Positions 1-6,157 of a DNA stretch of 13,578 nt are shown piece by piece (positions within the stretch are counted from its first letter, which is position 1; each line of letters begins with the position of its first letter). The notes under the pieces are model-generated. The model saw only the letters and a program-made list of their open reading frames with translations, searched no databases and was not told the DNA's origin. A program made the position numbers and the translations under genes. The stretch spans positions 1 to 13,578 of the forward strand of contig JAIKWN010000074.1 of NCBI GenBank assembly GCA_024684665.1, read 5' to 3'. This DNA is from Clostridiales bacterium (lineage in GTDB: Bacteria > Bacillota_A > Clostridia > Christensenellales > Aristaeellaceae).

Positions 1-60
1 GATGAGCAGCGGCCAGTCGAAATGGGCGACGCTCAGGCGCCGTTTGAAACTCTCCTGCAA
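1..60 (-). CDS. rodA: RodA/FtsW-type SEDS glycosyltransferase, N-terminal 20 codons only (partial)
   Basis: This is the start of a gene that runs off the left edge. From a TTG at 60-58 the frame is open for 20 codons and begins MQESFKRRLSVAHFDWPLLI. A short basic stretch followed by an aromatic residue and the beginning of a hydrophobic run is how RodA/FtsW proteins usually start before their first membrane helix. A GGAGGAG ribosome binding site lies 4 nt upstream. The frame upstream is closed by the stop of the preceding gene at 75-73, and no ATG lies between, so TTG is the best start. RodA is the membrane glycan polymerase that partners PBP2 in lateral wall synthesis. In Clostridia rodA commonly follows mrdA and the min genes, which fits this position. 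With 20 residues the identification rests mainly on context; another membrane protein remains possible. Confidence 0.6.
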   Translation of the reverse strand, partial: MQESFKRRLSVAHFDWPLLI

Positions 61-64
61 GATA

Positions 65-71
65 CTCCTCC
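65..71 (-). promoter_or_regulatory. Ribosome binding site deciding the TTG start of rodA
   Basis: GGAGGAG on the minus strand lies directly after the stop codon of the MinD-like gene (75-73) and 4 nt before the TTG at 60. It is the only start-associated signal in the 12-nt gap. It supports a non-ATG start for the downstream gene. Confidence 0.6.
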
Positions 72-72
72 G

Positions 73-750
73 TTATGAGAATGCGGACGCGGAAAAAAGC
101 GATTCCGCCGCCCTGCAAAGGGTCTTCCGGATTCCCCGCCCGTCCGTCCTGTTTTGCTGCTGGATGAAGAGCAGCGGCCGTCTCCCCGTGATTTCCTCCG
201 CCAGGGCGGAGATCTTATCCTGCGCGCGCCGCTCCGGCGGGGCGAAATTCACGATGAGATCGCAGCGCGCGCCTCCTCCTTCCAGGAGGAACAGGCGCCG
301 CGCCGCCTGGCGCAGGCCGGTTTCATCCGGCGCACAAAGCATAAGCACCCTGTCCCCCGCCTGAAGGAATTCCGGATCAGGGCCTTCTTCCCCCGTACCG
401 GTATCGACGATAACGGCATCGCAGAGCTCACCGAGCCGGGAGAGGAGGGGCGCGTATTCCATAACGCCGGGAGGCCCTTCAAAGGATGCAACCGCCAGGC
501 GGAGTCCCGGGACCCCACAGTTGTACAGCGCCTCTTCCAGTTCCGCCTGCCCCAAAAGAACGTCCGCCAGGCAGAGGACAGCGCCCTCCGCTGAAAGCCG
601 CTCCCGGCAGGCGTTAAGTCCGCCCGCCGCGTCCAGAAGAATCGGCGGCTTCCCCGTTTTTACTGTCTTTTCCGCTATTGTTTCCGCCAGCGCGCAGGCG
701 AGGCCCGTTTTCCCGGTTCCCCCTGCGGCGGAGCATATATACCAGACCAT
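73..750 (-). CDS. Divergent MinD-like P-loop protein at the min position of the shape operon
   Basis: This 225-residue protein is related to MinD (usually about 265-270 aa). A P-loop SAAGGTGKTG lies at residues 7-16, an A'-like segment ILLDAAGGLN at 37-46, and a Walker B/switch II segment AVIVDTGTG at 112-120. The stretch at 61-75 (LADVLLGQAELEEAL) matches the MinD region following the A' motif. Two key residues differ. The signature lysine of the KGGxGKT motif is Ala9, and the second Asp of the DxD-type A' motif is Ala42. In MinD these support dimerisation and ATP hydrolysis. The last 20 residues are basic with hydrophobic positions at 207, 211, 218 and 219, so a MinD-like membrane-targeting helix is possible but unproven. 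The gene starts 13 nt after mrdA with only a weak GGGACGGG-type ribosome binding site, suggesting translational coupling. No minC or minE adjoins it. MinD descent is likely; a division-site function is only an inference. Confidence 0.75.
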   Translation of the reverse strand: MVWYICSAAGGTGKTGLACALAETIAEKTVKTGKPPILLDAAGGLNACRERLSAEGAVLCLADVLLGQAELEEALYNCGVPGLRLAVASFEGPPGVMEYAPLLSRLGELCDAVIVDTGTGEEGPDPEFLQAGDRVLMLCAPDETGLRQAARRLFLLEGGGARCDLIVNFAPPERRAQDKISALAEEITGRRPLLFIQQQNRTDGRGIRKTLCRAAESLFSASAFS

Positions 751-763
751 GTTGCCCGTCCCG

Positions 764-3277
764 TCAGTACGCCAGCGAATTGGTCGGCGCCATGATGTCG
801 TCGCCGCCGATCAGCCGGTGATCCAGATAATACTTGCAGATTTCACGCACCGTGATGGAGCAGTAGGCTCCGCTGTAACCGTGGGGAATGTAGACGCACA
901 GCGCGATTTCCGGATTCTCGTAGGGAGCGAAGGCCACCATCCAGGCGTTGTTTTCAAGATCGATGTCCGTCTTTTCCGCCGTTCCCGTTTTCGCGCCGAT
1001 CTGCTCGCCGATGCCGGTTCCGGCGAAGAAGCGCGTCGCCGTACCTTCGGCTTCCGTAACGCCGTACATCCCTTCCCGGATTTTCGACAGATATTCGTCC
1101 AGTCCCTCGCCTTCGATCTGGGAGGCCAGGATGGGCTGCGTCTGGCTGATGATTTCCCCCTCCGGGGAGATGATCGAATCGATGAGGCGCAGGTCGTACA
1201 CCTTGCCGCCGTTGGCAACGGCCGCCACATAGCGGGCAAGCGCCACCGGCGTGACCGTCGTGATGGACTGTCCGACAGCGCACATGATGGCCTCGGAACC
1301 GCCCCATTTGATCTCGTTCAGCATGATGTAGGTATCGCCGGCTACGATCTGCAGGTAAACCAGTTCGCGGGGCATGTCCAGTTCTTCCATGAGGATCGTA
1401 CGGATCTCGGGCAGCCAGTCGCTCTGGTTGTAATCGACGGCCATGTCCATGAGGCGCTTCACGCATTTGTTCATCTTCGCCTCGTCAAAGGTCATGCCGT
1501 AATCCTCGCCCACTTTGACTAGGTTTTTCTTGATATTGTTGAAAACGATGAAGGGGCGCCAGGTTGCCTGCTCCGCAGCGCTGATGGCCTTGTTTTTGTC
1601 GTACAGGGAAGTCTGGCTTCCCACATAGCCCTGCAGTTCACCGGGCAGATCAATGCCCGTTCTGGTCGTAAGGCCGTACAGGGCAGCTGTCTTGTATAGC
1701 TGGTCGTCTGTGTTCTCATACAGGCGGGATCCGACAGTATAGAAGAAATAGTTGCAGGAATGGGTCAGCCCCTCCACCACTGTCTGATCTGCGTGCCTCG
1801 AAAGCTGCCGCTGATTGACCCAGCAGCGGGGCGGCGCGCTTTTGTCGTAGAGATCGAAATAACCAAGGTCGGAGATCGTCTCAGTGAGCGACAGCTGCCC
1901 GGTAAGCAGACCGGCGGTTGCAGTAACCAGCTTGAAAATCGATCCCGGTGTATCGCGGGAGCCAATAGCGTAGTTGACCAGTGGGTTACGGCTGTCCAGC
2001 AGGATGGATGAGGCCGATTCCCCGCCGATGATGAAGGCATTCGGATCATAGGGTGGATAGCTGGCGAGGGCGAGCACGCGCCCTTCCATGTCGATGACTA
2101 CCACCGCTCCCTTTTCCGCCAGCTCGATGGGTTGGGAATCGAAGTCGCGCGTTGTTCCCTGAAGAACGTTTTTGTTGGTATCCAGCCATCGGTCAGAAGC
2201 TAGCAAATCCTCCTGAGCGTCCCGGATATAATTGACATTCTCCTGCAGAGCACTTTCCACGACACGCTGCAGATTGGAATCGATAGTCAGTTTTATACTG
2301 TTTCCATCCGTCGCTTCCGAAGTGGAAAGCGTCCGGCTGATCGCACCGTAGCGGTCGATTTCCACGACCCGCTTTCCAACTCTCTGAGTCGTACAGGGGG
2401 TCAGCCAGTCTTCCATGGTCTTTTCAACGCCGTCCAGCCCGATGAGATCGGACAGCGTGTAACCCTTATCCTGATACTGTGCGTAAAAAGTATCGTAATT
2501 CTGTATACGCCCGATATAGCCGATGACATGGGATGCCAGCGTATTATTCGGATAAACACGCTGCGTGCTGACGGCGACGCTTACGCCCTCTAGTGTAAGC
2601 GCCTTCGCTTCGATTTCGATAACCGTTTCCCAGCTGACGTTAGCCGCCACCGTGATGGGCTGCGAAAGGAAAGCGTTGTTCTGCATGGTTTCCCAGACAG
2701 CGAGCACCTTGATCTTCTGCTCCTCTGTCAGGGTATCCGGTATGCGGTACCTCGTACAGAGCCGCGAAAACAGCTCCTGCTGAGGTGCGGAGGACAGGTA
2801 AAAGTTGCTGCGCCACATGCTCTCCCGGGCATTCTGCTGCGCAATCGTATAGTCGTTGTTGTTCCAGGAAAACACCCAGAGCCCCGTCATACCGTCGCGC
2901 ACCAGGGAGAAGTTTGTGTTCATGGTCCCGCCGTTGCGCTCGACAATGTCGATGAGGCTGATGATAGCGTTCGTATACACTTCGTACTGGCTTTGCGTAC
3001 GCCCGTTCGCGTCCGTCGTGGTAGGGATGAAATTCGGATCCCGGTAGAACTGGACGTTATAAACCTGTTTGTCGTACGCTAGGGTCAGGGAATTCACATC
3101 CGTTATCGTCCCGCGGGAGCCACGGCTGGTGATGGTTTTCGTCTTCTTGAGATTCGCGCTGGCCCGGTTGCTGTCGTAGTTCAGCACCTGCAGCAGGTAC
3201 AGCCTTGCGGCCAGCACCCCGAACATCACCGCGACAATTACGCCTAGGGTAATATATCTTCCGCGAAATTTGTTCAT
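764..3277 (-). CDS. mrdA: Penicillin-binding protein 2, elongation-specific class B transpeptidase
   Basis: PBP2 (837 aa) cross-links peptidoglycan during cell elongation, anchored in the membrane with its catalytic domain outside. A single membrane segment lies at about residues 9-31, followed by the RGxRGTITD start of the dimerisation/pedestal domain at 52-60. The transpeptidase motifs are all present: SIFK with active-site Ser446 (446-449), SCN (507-509) and KTGT (763-766). PBP2-like PPYDPNAF lies at 408-415. The order after mreD and before rodA supports elongation PBP2 rather than division PBP3/SpoVD. Between GIDLPGE (541-547) and the GQS..TVTPVALA segment (669-681) there are about 120 residues, where E. 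coli PBP2 has roughly 45. This gives an extra, mostly polar and probably helical block at about 560-650. The protein is longer than the E. coli enzyme (633 aa), as clostridial homologues often are. ATG is preceded by GGAGTG at 8 nt, and mreD ends 16 nt upstream. Confidence 0.95.
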   Translation of the reverse strand: MNKFRGRYITLGVIVAVMFGVLAARLYLLQVLNYDSNRASANLKKTKTITSRGSRGTITDVNSLTLAYDKQVYNVQFYRDPNFIPTTTDANGRTQSQYEVYTNAIISLIDIVERNGGTMNTNFSLVRDGMTGLWVFSWNNNDYTIAQQNARESMWRSNFYLSSAPQQELFSRLCTRYRIPDTLTEEQKIKVLAVWETMQNNAFLSQPITVAANVSWETVIEIEAKALTLEGVSVAVSTQRVYPNNTLASHVIGYIGRIQNYDTFYAQYQDKGYTLSDLIGLDGVEKTMEDWLTPCTTQRVGKRVVEIDRYGAISRTLSTSEATDGNSIKLTIDSNLQRVVESALQENVNYIRDAQEDLLASDRWLDTNKNVLQGTTRDFDSQPIELAEKGAVVVIDMEGRVLALASYPPYDPNAFIIGGESASSILLDSRNPLVNYAIGSRDTPGSIFKLVTATAGLLTGQLSLTETISDLGYFDLYDKSAPPRCWVNQRQLSRHADQTVVEGLTHSCNYFFYTVGSRLYENTDDQLYKTAALYGLTTRTGIDLPGELQGYVGSQTSLYDKNKAISAAEQATWRPFIVFNNIKKNLVKVGEDYGMTFDEAKMNKCVKRLMDMAVDYNQSDWLPEIRTILMEELDMPRELVYLQIVAGDTYIMLNEIKWGGSEAIMCAVGQSITTVTPVALARYVAAVANGGKVYDLRLIDSIISPEGEIISQTQPILASQIEGEGLDEYLSKIREGMYGVTEAEGTATRFFAGTGIGEQIGAKTGTAEKTDIDLENNAWMVAFAPYENPEIALCVYIPHGYSGAYCSITVREICKYYLDHRLIGGDDIMAPTNSLAY

Positions 3278-3293
3278 TGTATTTCACTCCGCG

Positions 3294-3827
3294 TCAATTC
3301 CGTCCATTCAGGCCACTTTGTTCTCCTGTTTTCCGCTGCTGCAGAAGGCGGGAGACAATGAGGTTTACAGGCAGCGTGACGAGGGCAGTCAGCGTACAGG
3401 CAATGAGCGCACGCACGAGAGTCACAAGCCCCTGTTCCGCGCCGATAAGGAAGAGATAGCCGATGTCCGCTATCTCGCGGATGGCCGACATCAGCCAAGC
3501 CATCAGCATGAGCGGCAGACTCCGGAAGCGGGAGAAGCGTCTCGTCCGTGCCAGAAGCCCCTCGTACATAAGGGGAGAAAAATATCCCAGAATACCGTAC
3601 AGGATGAGATCCAGCGCCAGCGCATATCCCACGGAAGCGTCGTAGAGCATGGCCATCAGTGCACCGGCGGTAAGCCCTCCCATCCATCCGCAGTATGGAG
3701 AAAGAGCAGCAAGCGCCGCGATCATAAAGTCAGGAGCTACCCCGGATACCCGCAGAAGATCAGCGAGGTTAGTCTGAACCAGGCACGCGGCAAAGATCAC
3801 CGCAGCCAGTTTCAGTATCCTGGTCAA
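3294..3827 (-). CDS. mreD: Rod shape-determining membrane protein MreD
   Basis: This is a small hydrophobic protein of 177 aa with about five or six predicted membrane segments (roughly residues 5-25, 32-62, 68-90, 104-130 and 138-160). A basic loop (LLARTRRFSRFRS) lies at 91-103 and the C-terminus is polar. The APDFM segment at 31-35 corresponds to the conserved PD motif of MreD. MreD is an integral membrane component of the elongasome and works with MreC to control PBP2-RodA. The start is TTG at 3827-3825. It is the first possible start after an in-frame TGA six codon-bases upstream, and GAGGA precedes it at a short spacing of 3 nt. It follows mreC by 28 nt and precedes mrdA by 16 nt, so it belongs to the mreC-rodA transcription unit. 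Sequence conservation in this family is low, and the call relies on hydropathy plus position. Confidence 0.9.
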   Translation of the reverse strand: MTRILKLAAVIFAACLVQTNLADLLRVSGVAPDFMIAALAALSPYCGWMGGLTAGALMAMLYDASVGYALALDLILYGILGYFSPLMYEGLLARTRRFSRFRSLPLMLMAWLMSAIREIADIGYLFLIGAEQGLVTLVRALIACTLTALVTLPVNLIVSRLLQQRKTGEQSGLNGRN

Positions 3828-3830
3828 TCT

Positions 3831-3835
3831 TCCTC
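3831..3835 (-). promoter_or_regulatory. Ribosome binding site deciding the TTG start of mreD
   Basis: GAGGA on the minus strand ends 3 nt before the TTG at 3827. The in-frame stop just upstream rules out a longer reading frame. The next candidate start, a GTG at codon 10, would remove part of the first membrane segment. Confidence 0.5.
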
Positions 3836-3855
3836 ACCGGCCCTTCCTGTCCCTA

Positions 3856-5013
3856 TCACAGATCCTCTGGGAATCCCCATTCCTCTCCGTCGTCTTCCCA
3901 GAACTCTTCCTCTTGCGGATCCGGCGTTTCCGTTGGCACCGGCGTCTGCTCACTCTCCCGGTAGTACTCTGCATCATCGCCCATGGCCTCTTCATCCACC
4001 GCAAACCCGATTGTCTCTACCGCAGGAGTGGGCGTAGGCTTTCCGGGGGCATCCGGCAGAGGAACCGGCGTGGAGGCAATCAACCGCTCTTCCTCGATGA
4101 CTGCCTGCGGCCTCGCGGTCGCGACGGGGGCCACAATGACCTCCTGGCTGTTGTAGTTATCCGGCATCTCCTCGATCGCCGCGTAGTAACGCAACACGAG
4201 GACGTTCTCAATGTGCTCAAAATCGGCCGCCGGCTCCACCACGATATAGTGTTTGTTGTCTTCGATGGCGCGGGTACTCTCCCGAACGAAACCAATCAGA
4301 AGGCCCTTCGGAAATGAAACGCCCACGCCCGAGGTGATGACACGGTCGCCCGGCCGGGGCACTGCATCCGCCGACAGGTAGTACATCCGGCAAAGCGGCT
4401 GCCCGGTGGAGCCCAGCGTCCCTTTCACAGCACCCTGGTCGCGGCTGCTTTCGATGAGCGCCGCAAGGCTCGCCTGGTCGTCTATGACCGTAATCACCTT
4501 TGCTGTAGTCTGAAACACCTCGTAAACATAACCAACCAGGCCGTCCGACGTGATCACCGCCATCTGGGTGTCCACACCGTCCCGCCTGCCTTTGTTGATC
4601 GTAAATGTCGAAAAATAGTTGCCCGTTTCGCTCGCGATCACTCTGGCCAGTACCGGATTCATCTCTGCCCGCTCTTCATATTCTCCCAGCAGTGCCCGCA
4701 GCTGCCTGTTTTCCTCCACCACTTCATCGTACAGGATCGTCTGCAGAATCAGCTCGTCATTCTGCGCTTTCAGCTGGTTGTATTCGTATTCAATGTTGCT
4801 GCGCAGCTTTACACGGTACAGATAATCCGTTACCGCCTGGCGGGCAGCGGAAACCGCCCTCTGCCCCAGTGACATCACGCGGGCGAAAAGCGGTTCCGGG
4901 CTCACAAGGCCCCCAGTAGACTGATGGTAAATCGTGAGTCCAACAGACAAGAGGATCACGATAACCACAGTCCACCTAAGAAAACCATATAAACGAGGAT
5001 GTTTTTCTTTCAT
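3856..5013 (-). CDS. mreC: Rod shape-determining protein MreC with a long acidic C-terminal tail
   Basis: MreC (385 aa) is the single-pass elongasome scaffold that binds and activates PBP2 from outside the membrane. A membrane anchor lies at about residues 12-30. A helical, coiled-coil-like stretch rich in E, Q, L and N lies at 70-112. The MreC core runs from about 118 to 275, with typical segments such as NKGRRDGV (140-147), ITSDGLVGYV (154-163) and PRPGDRVITSGVG (219-231). The family usually ends near here. This protein continues for about 100 residues (285-385) of low-complexity sequence rich in Pro, Thr, Glu and Asp, with TPTPA, TPVPTETP and a strongly acidic EEEFWEDDGEEW end. The ATG at 5013 has no clear ribosome binding site. 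A strong promoter lies 51-79 nt upstream, in the gap after mreB. mreD follows by 28 nt. Confidence 0.93.
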   Translation of the reverse strand: MKEKHPRLYGFLRWTVVIVILLSVGLTIYHQSTGGLVSPEPLFARVMSLGQRAVSAARQAVTDYLYRVKLRSNIEYEYNQLKAQNDELILQTILYDEVVEENRQLRALLGEYEERAEMNPVLARVIASETGNYFSTFTINKGRRDGVDTQMAVITSDGLVGYVYEVFQTTAKVITVIDDQASLAALIESSRDQGAVKGTLGSTGQPLCRMYYLSADAVPRPGDRVITSGVGVSFPKGLLIGFVRESTRAIEDNKHYIVVEPAADFEHIENVLVLRYYAAIEEMPDNYNSQEVIVAPVATARPQAVIEEERLIASTPVPLPDAPGKPTPTPAVETIGFAVDEEAMGDDAEYYRESEQTPVPTETPDPQEEEFWEDDGEEWGFPEDL

Positions 5014-5063
5014 GCTTCTGAAACCATGAGAATCTTTCAGTCATTTGGATAAAGCCACCGTTC

Positions 5064-5092
5064 ATTATATGGTTTTTCCATCTGCCCGTCAA
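5064..5092 (-). promoter_or_regulatory. Consensus sigma-A promoter in the mreB-mreC gap
   Basis: On the minus strand TTGACG (5092-5087) and TATAAT (5069-5064) are separated by exactly 17 nt that include an A5 run. This is five of six consensus bases at -35 and six of six at -10. Transcription would start near 5058-5057, giving a 5' leader of about 44 nt before the mreC ATG. It lies in the only gap above 40 nt in the window. It would drive mreC-mreD-mrdA-minD-like-rodA independently of mreB and the genes before it. No operator-like palindrome was seen around it. Confidence 0.8.
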
Positions 5093-5109
5093 GATTCTGC
5101 CACGGTGCT

Positions 5110-6144
5110 TCAGTTTCCCTCCGCGTCGCGGGCTGCCATACCCTCGGAGAGAAGATCGAAATGATCCGCCATGTAACCGGCGCCGATCACTGTACATTCC
5201 GCCGGATCCCGAGCTACATGAGTAGGGATACCGAATTCCTCTTCAAACATCGTGCTGACCTTCGGCAGGGCGGCGGTTCCCCCACAAAGCGTTATTCCAC
5301 CACGCAACACGTCCTGGCAGAGTTCGGGTGGAATCCGCTCCAAGACCCATTTGACACTTTGCAGAATCTCCGAGACCACCGAGCTGACTGCCTTGGCAGG
5401 TACGGAAAGATCCACCTCCGCCGTTGTCGGCATTCCGGTGGCGCTGTCCCGGCCTCGCACAATCGCGGTGCGGCCAACGCAAGCATCCGGCCGGATATCA
5501 GTCATATCCATCTTAATCCGTTCCGCTGCTCGCGCCGTGATCTGCACATCATATTCTTTTCGCACTTCTTCAGCAATCGCCCGGTCTATACGGATGCCTG
5601 CCACGTTTACGGCATGTGATAAAACGACGCCGTCCATGGAAAGAAGCGCGATTTCCGTCTTCCCCGCCCCGATATTCACGATGACGCTCCCCTGCGGCTC
5701 GTGAACCGGCAAGCCAGCGCCGATGCCAGCAGCAAGCACCCCTTCAATCTGTGCCTGCTTCCGGAGGCCGATGCTCTCCAGGGTCTGCGTATACATGGCC
5801 TCGTCGATCTTTCCCAGGCCGATGGGTTTTGCCGTGACCAGGCGCGGTTTCCTTCGGAGATTGCCCAAGGCCTTGTTCGCGAAATACTGCACCATGAGCT
5901 GCGCCGCCTCAAGGTCAGCGACACGTCCCTCCTGCAGCGGGTGGCGGAGTTTCAGCCCGCCACCGGAACGGCCCACCATCTCTTCTGCGTCGTTTCCGAC
6001 CACGACAATGCGGTTGTCGCTCTCCCGGAGGGCGATGACGGAAGGCTCATTGATGACGATCCCACGGCCTTTTACATAAACACGCGTGGTACTTGTTCCC
6101 ATATCCACGGCAATGTCTGCCGACTGCAGTTGTAATACCGGCAC
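5110..6144 (-). CDS. mreB: MreB-family actin-like protein with a degenerate nucleotide pocket
   Basis: This protein (344 aa) has the normal MreB length and is recognisable throughout: IAVDMGTSTTRVYVKGRGIV (11-30), NEPSVIAL (32-39), ADLEAAQLMVQYF (76-88), AAGIGAGLPVHEPQGS (138-153), VRKEYDVQI and AAERIKM (194-212), and the C-terminal IGAGYMADH. MreB filaments normally bind ATP and position the elongasome beneath the membrane. Several pocket positions differ from B. subtilis MreB as I recall it. The IEEP motif carrying catalytic Glu136 is IEGV here (Gly135). DIGGGTT is NIGAGKT (157-163), so Asp158 becomes Asn157. VAGDEMD is VAGIRID (181-187). LTGGGALL is LCGGTAAL (286-293). The start is GTG at 6144 with GGAGG 6 nt upstream. 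It lies 13 nt after maf, and no radC intervenes. Position argues for mreB; an mbl-like or specialised paralogue is possible. Confidence 0.88.
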   Translation of the reverse strand: MPVLQLQSADIAVDMGTSTTRVYVKGRGIVINEPSVIALRESDNRIVVVGNDAEEMVGRSGGGLKLRHPLQEGRVADLEAAQLMVQYFANKALGNLRRKPRLVTAKPIGLGKIDEAMYTQTLESIGLRKQAQIEGVLAAGIGAGLPVHEPQGSVIVNIGAGKTEIALLSMDGVVLSHAVNVAGIRIDRAIAEEVRKEYDVQITARAAERIKMDMTDIRPDACVGRTAIVRGRDSATGMPTTAEVDLSVPAKAVSSVVSEILQSVKWVLERIPPELCQDVLRGGITLCGGTAALPKVSTMFEEEFGIPTHVARDPAECTVIGAGYMADHFDLLSEGMAARDAEGN

Positions 6145-6150
6145 AGATTA

Positions 6151-6155
6151 CCTCC
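6151..6155 (-). promoter_or_regulatory. Ribosome binding site deciding the GTG start of mreB
   Basis: GGAGG on the minus strand lies 6 nt before the GTG at 6144. It sits in the 13-nt gap after the maf stop. No in-frame ATG occurs until codon 15, inside the first phosphate-binding motif, so GTG is the real start. Confidence 0.75.
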
Positions 6156-6157
6156 GC

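Noticed and set aside
521..1522. Plus-strand open frame of 333 codons opposite the end of mrdA and the MinD-like gene
   Set aside because: It lies opposite the conserved KTG region of PBP2, has no family resemblance, and is His/Asp/Arg-rich like a reversed-frame shadow.
3270..3300. TTGACG followed by TACAAT near the mrdA start as a second promoter
   Set aside because: The two hexamers are only 11 nt apart, and at 17 nt spacing the sequence is AACAAA, which is not a -10 element.
5014..5109. Terminator or attenuator between mreB and mreC
   Set aside because: No GC-rich inverted repeat followed by a T run is visible on the minus strand. The A5 run belongs to the promoter spacer.
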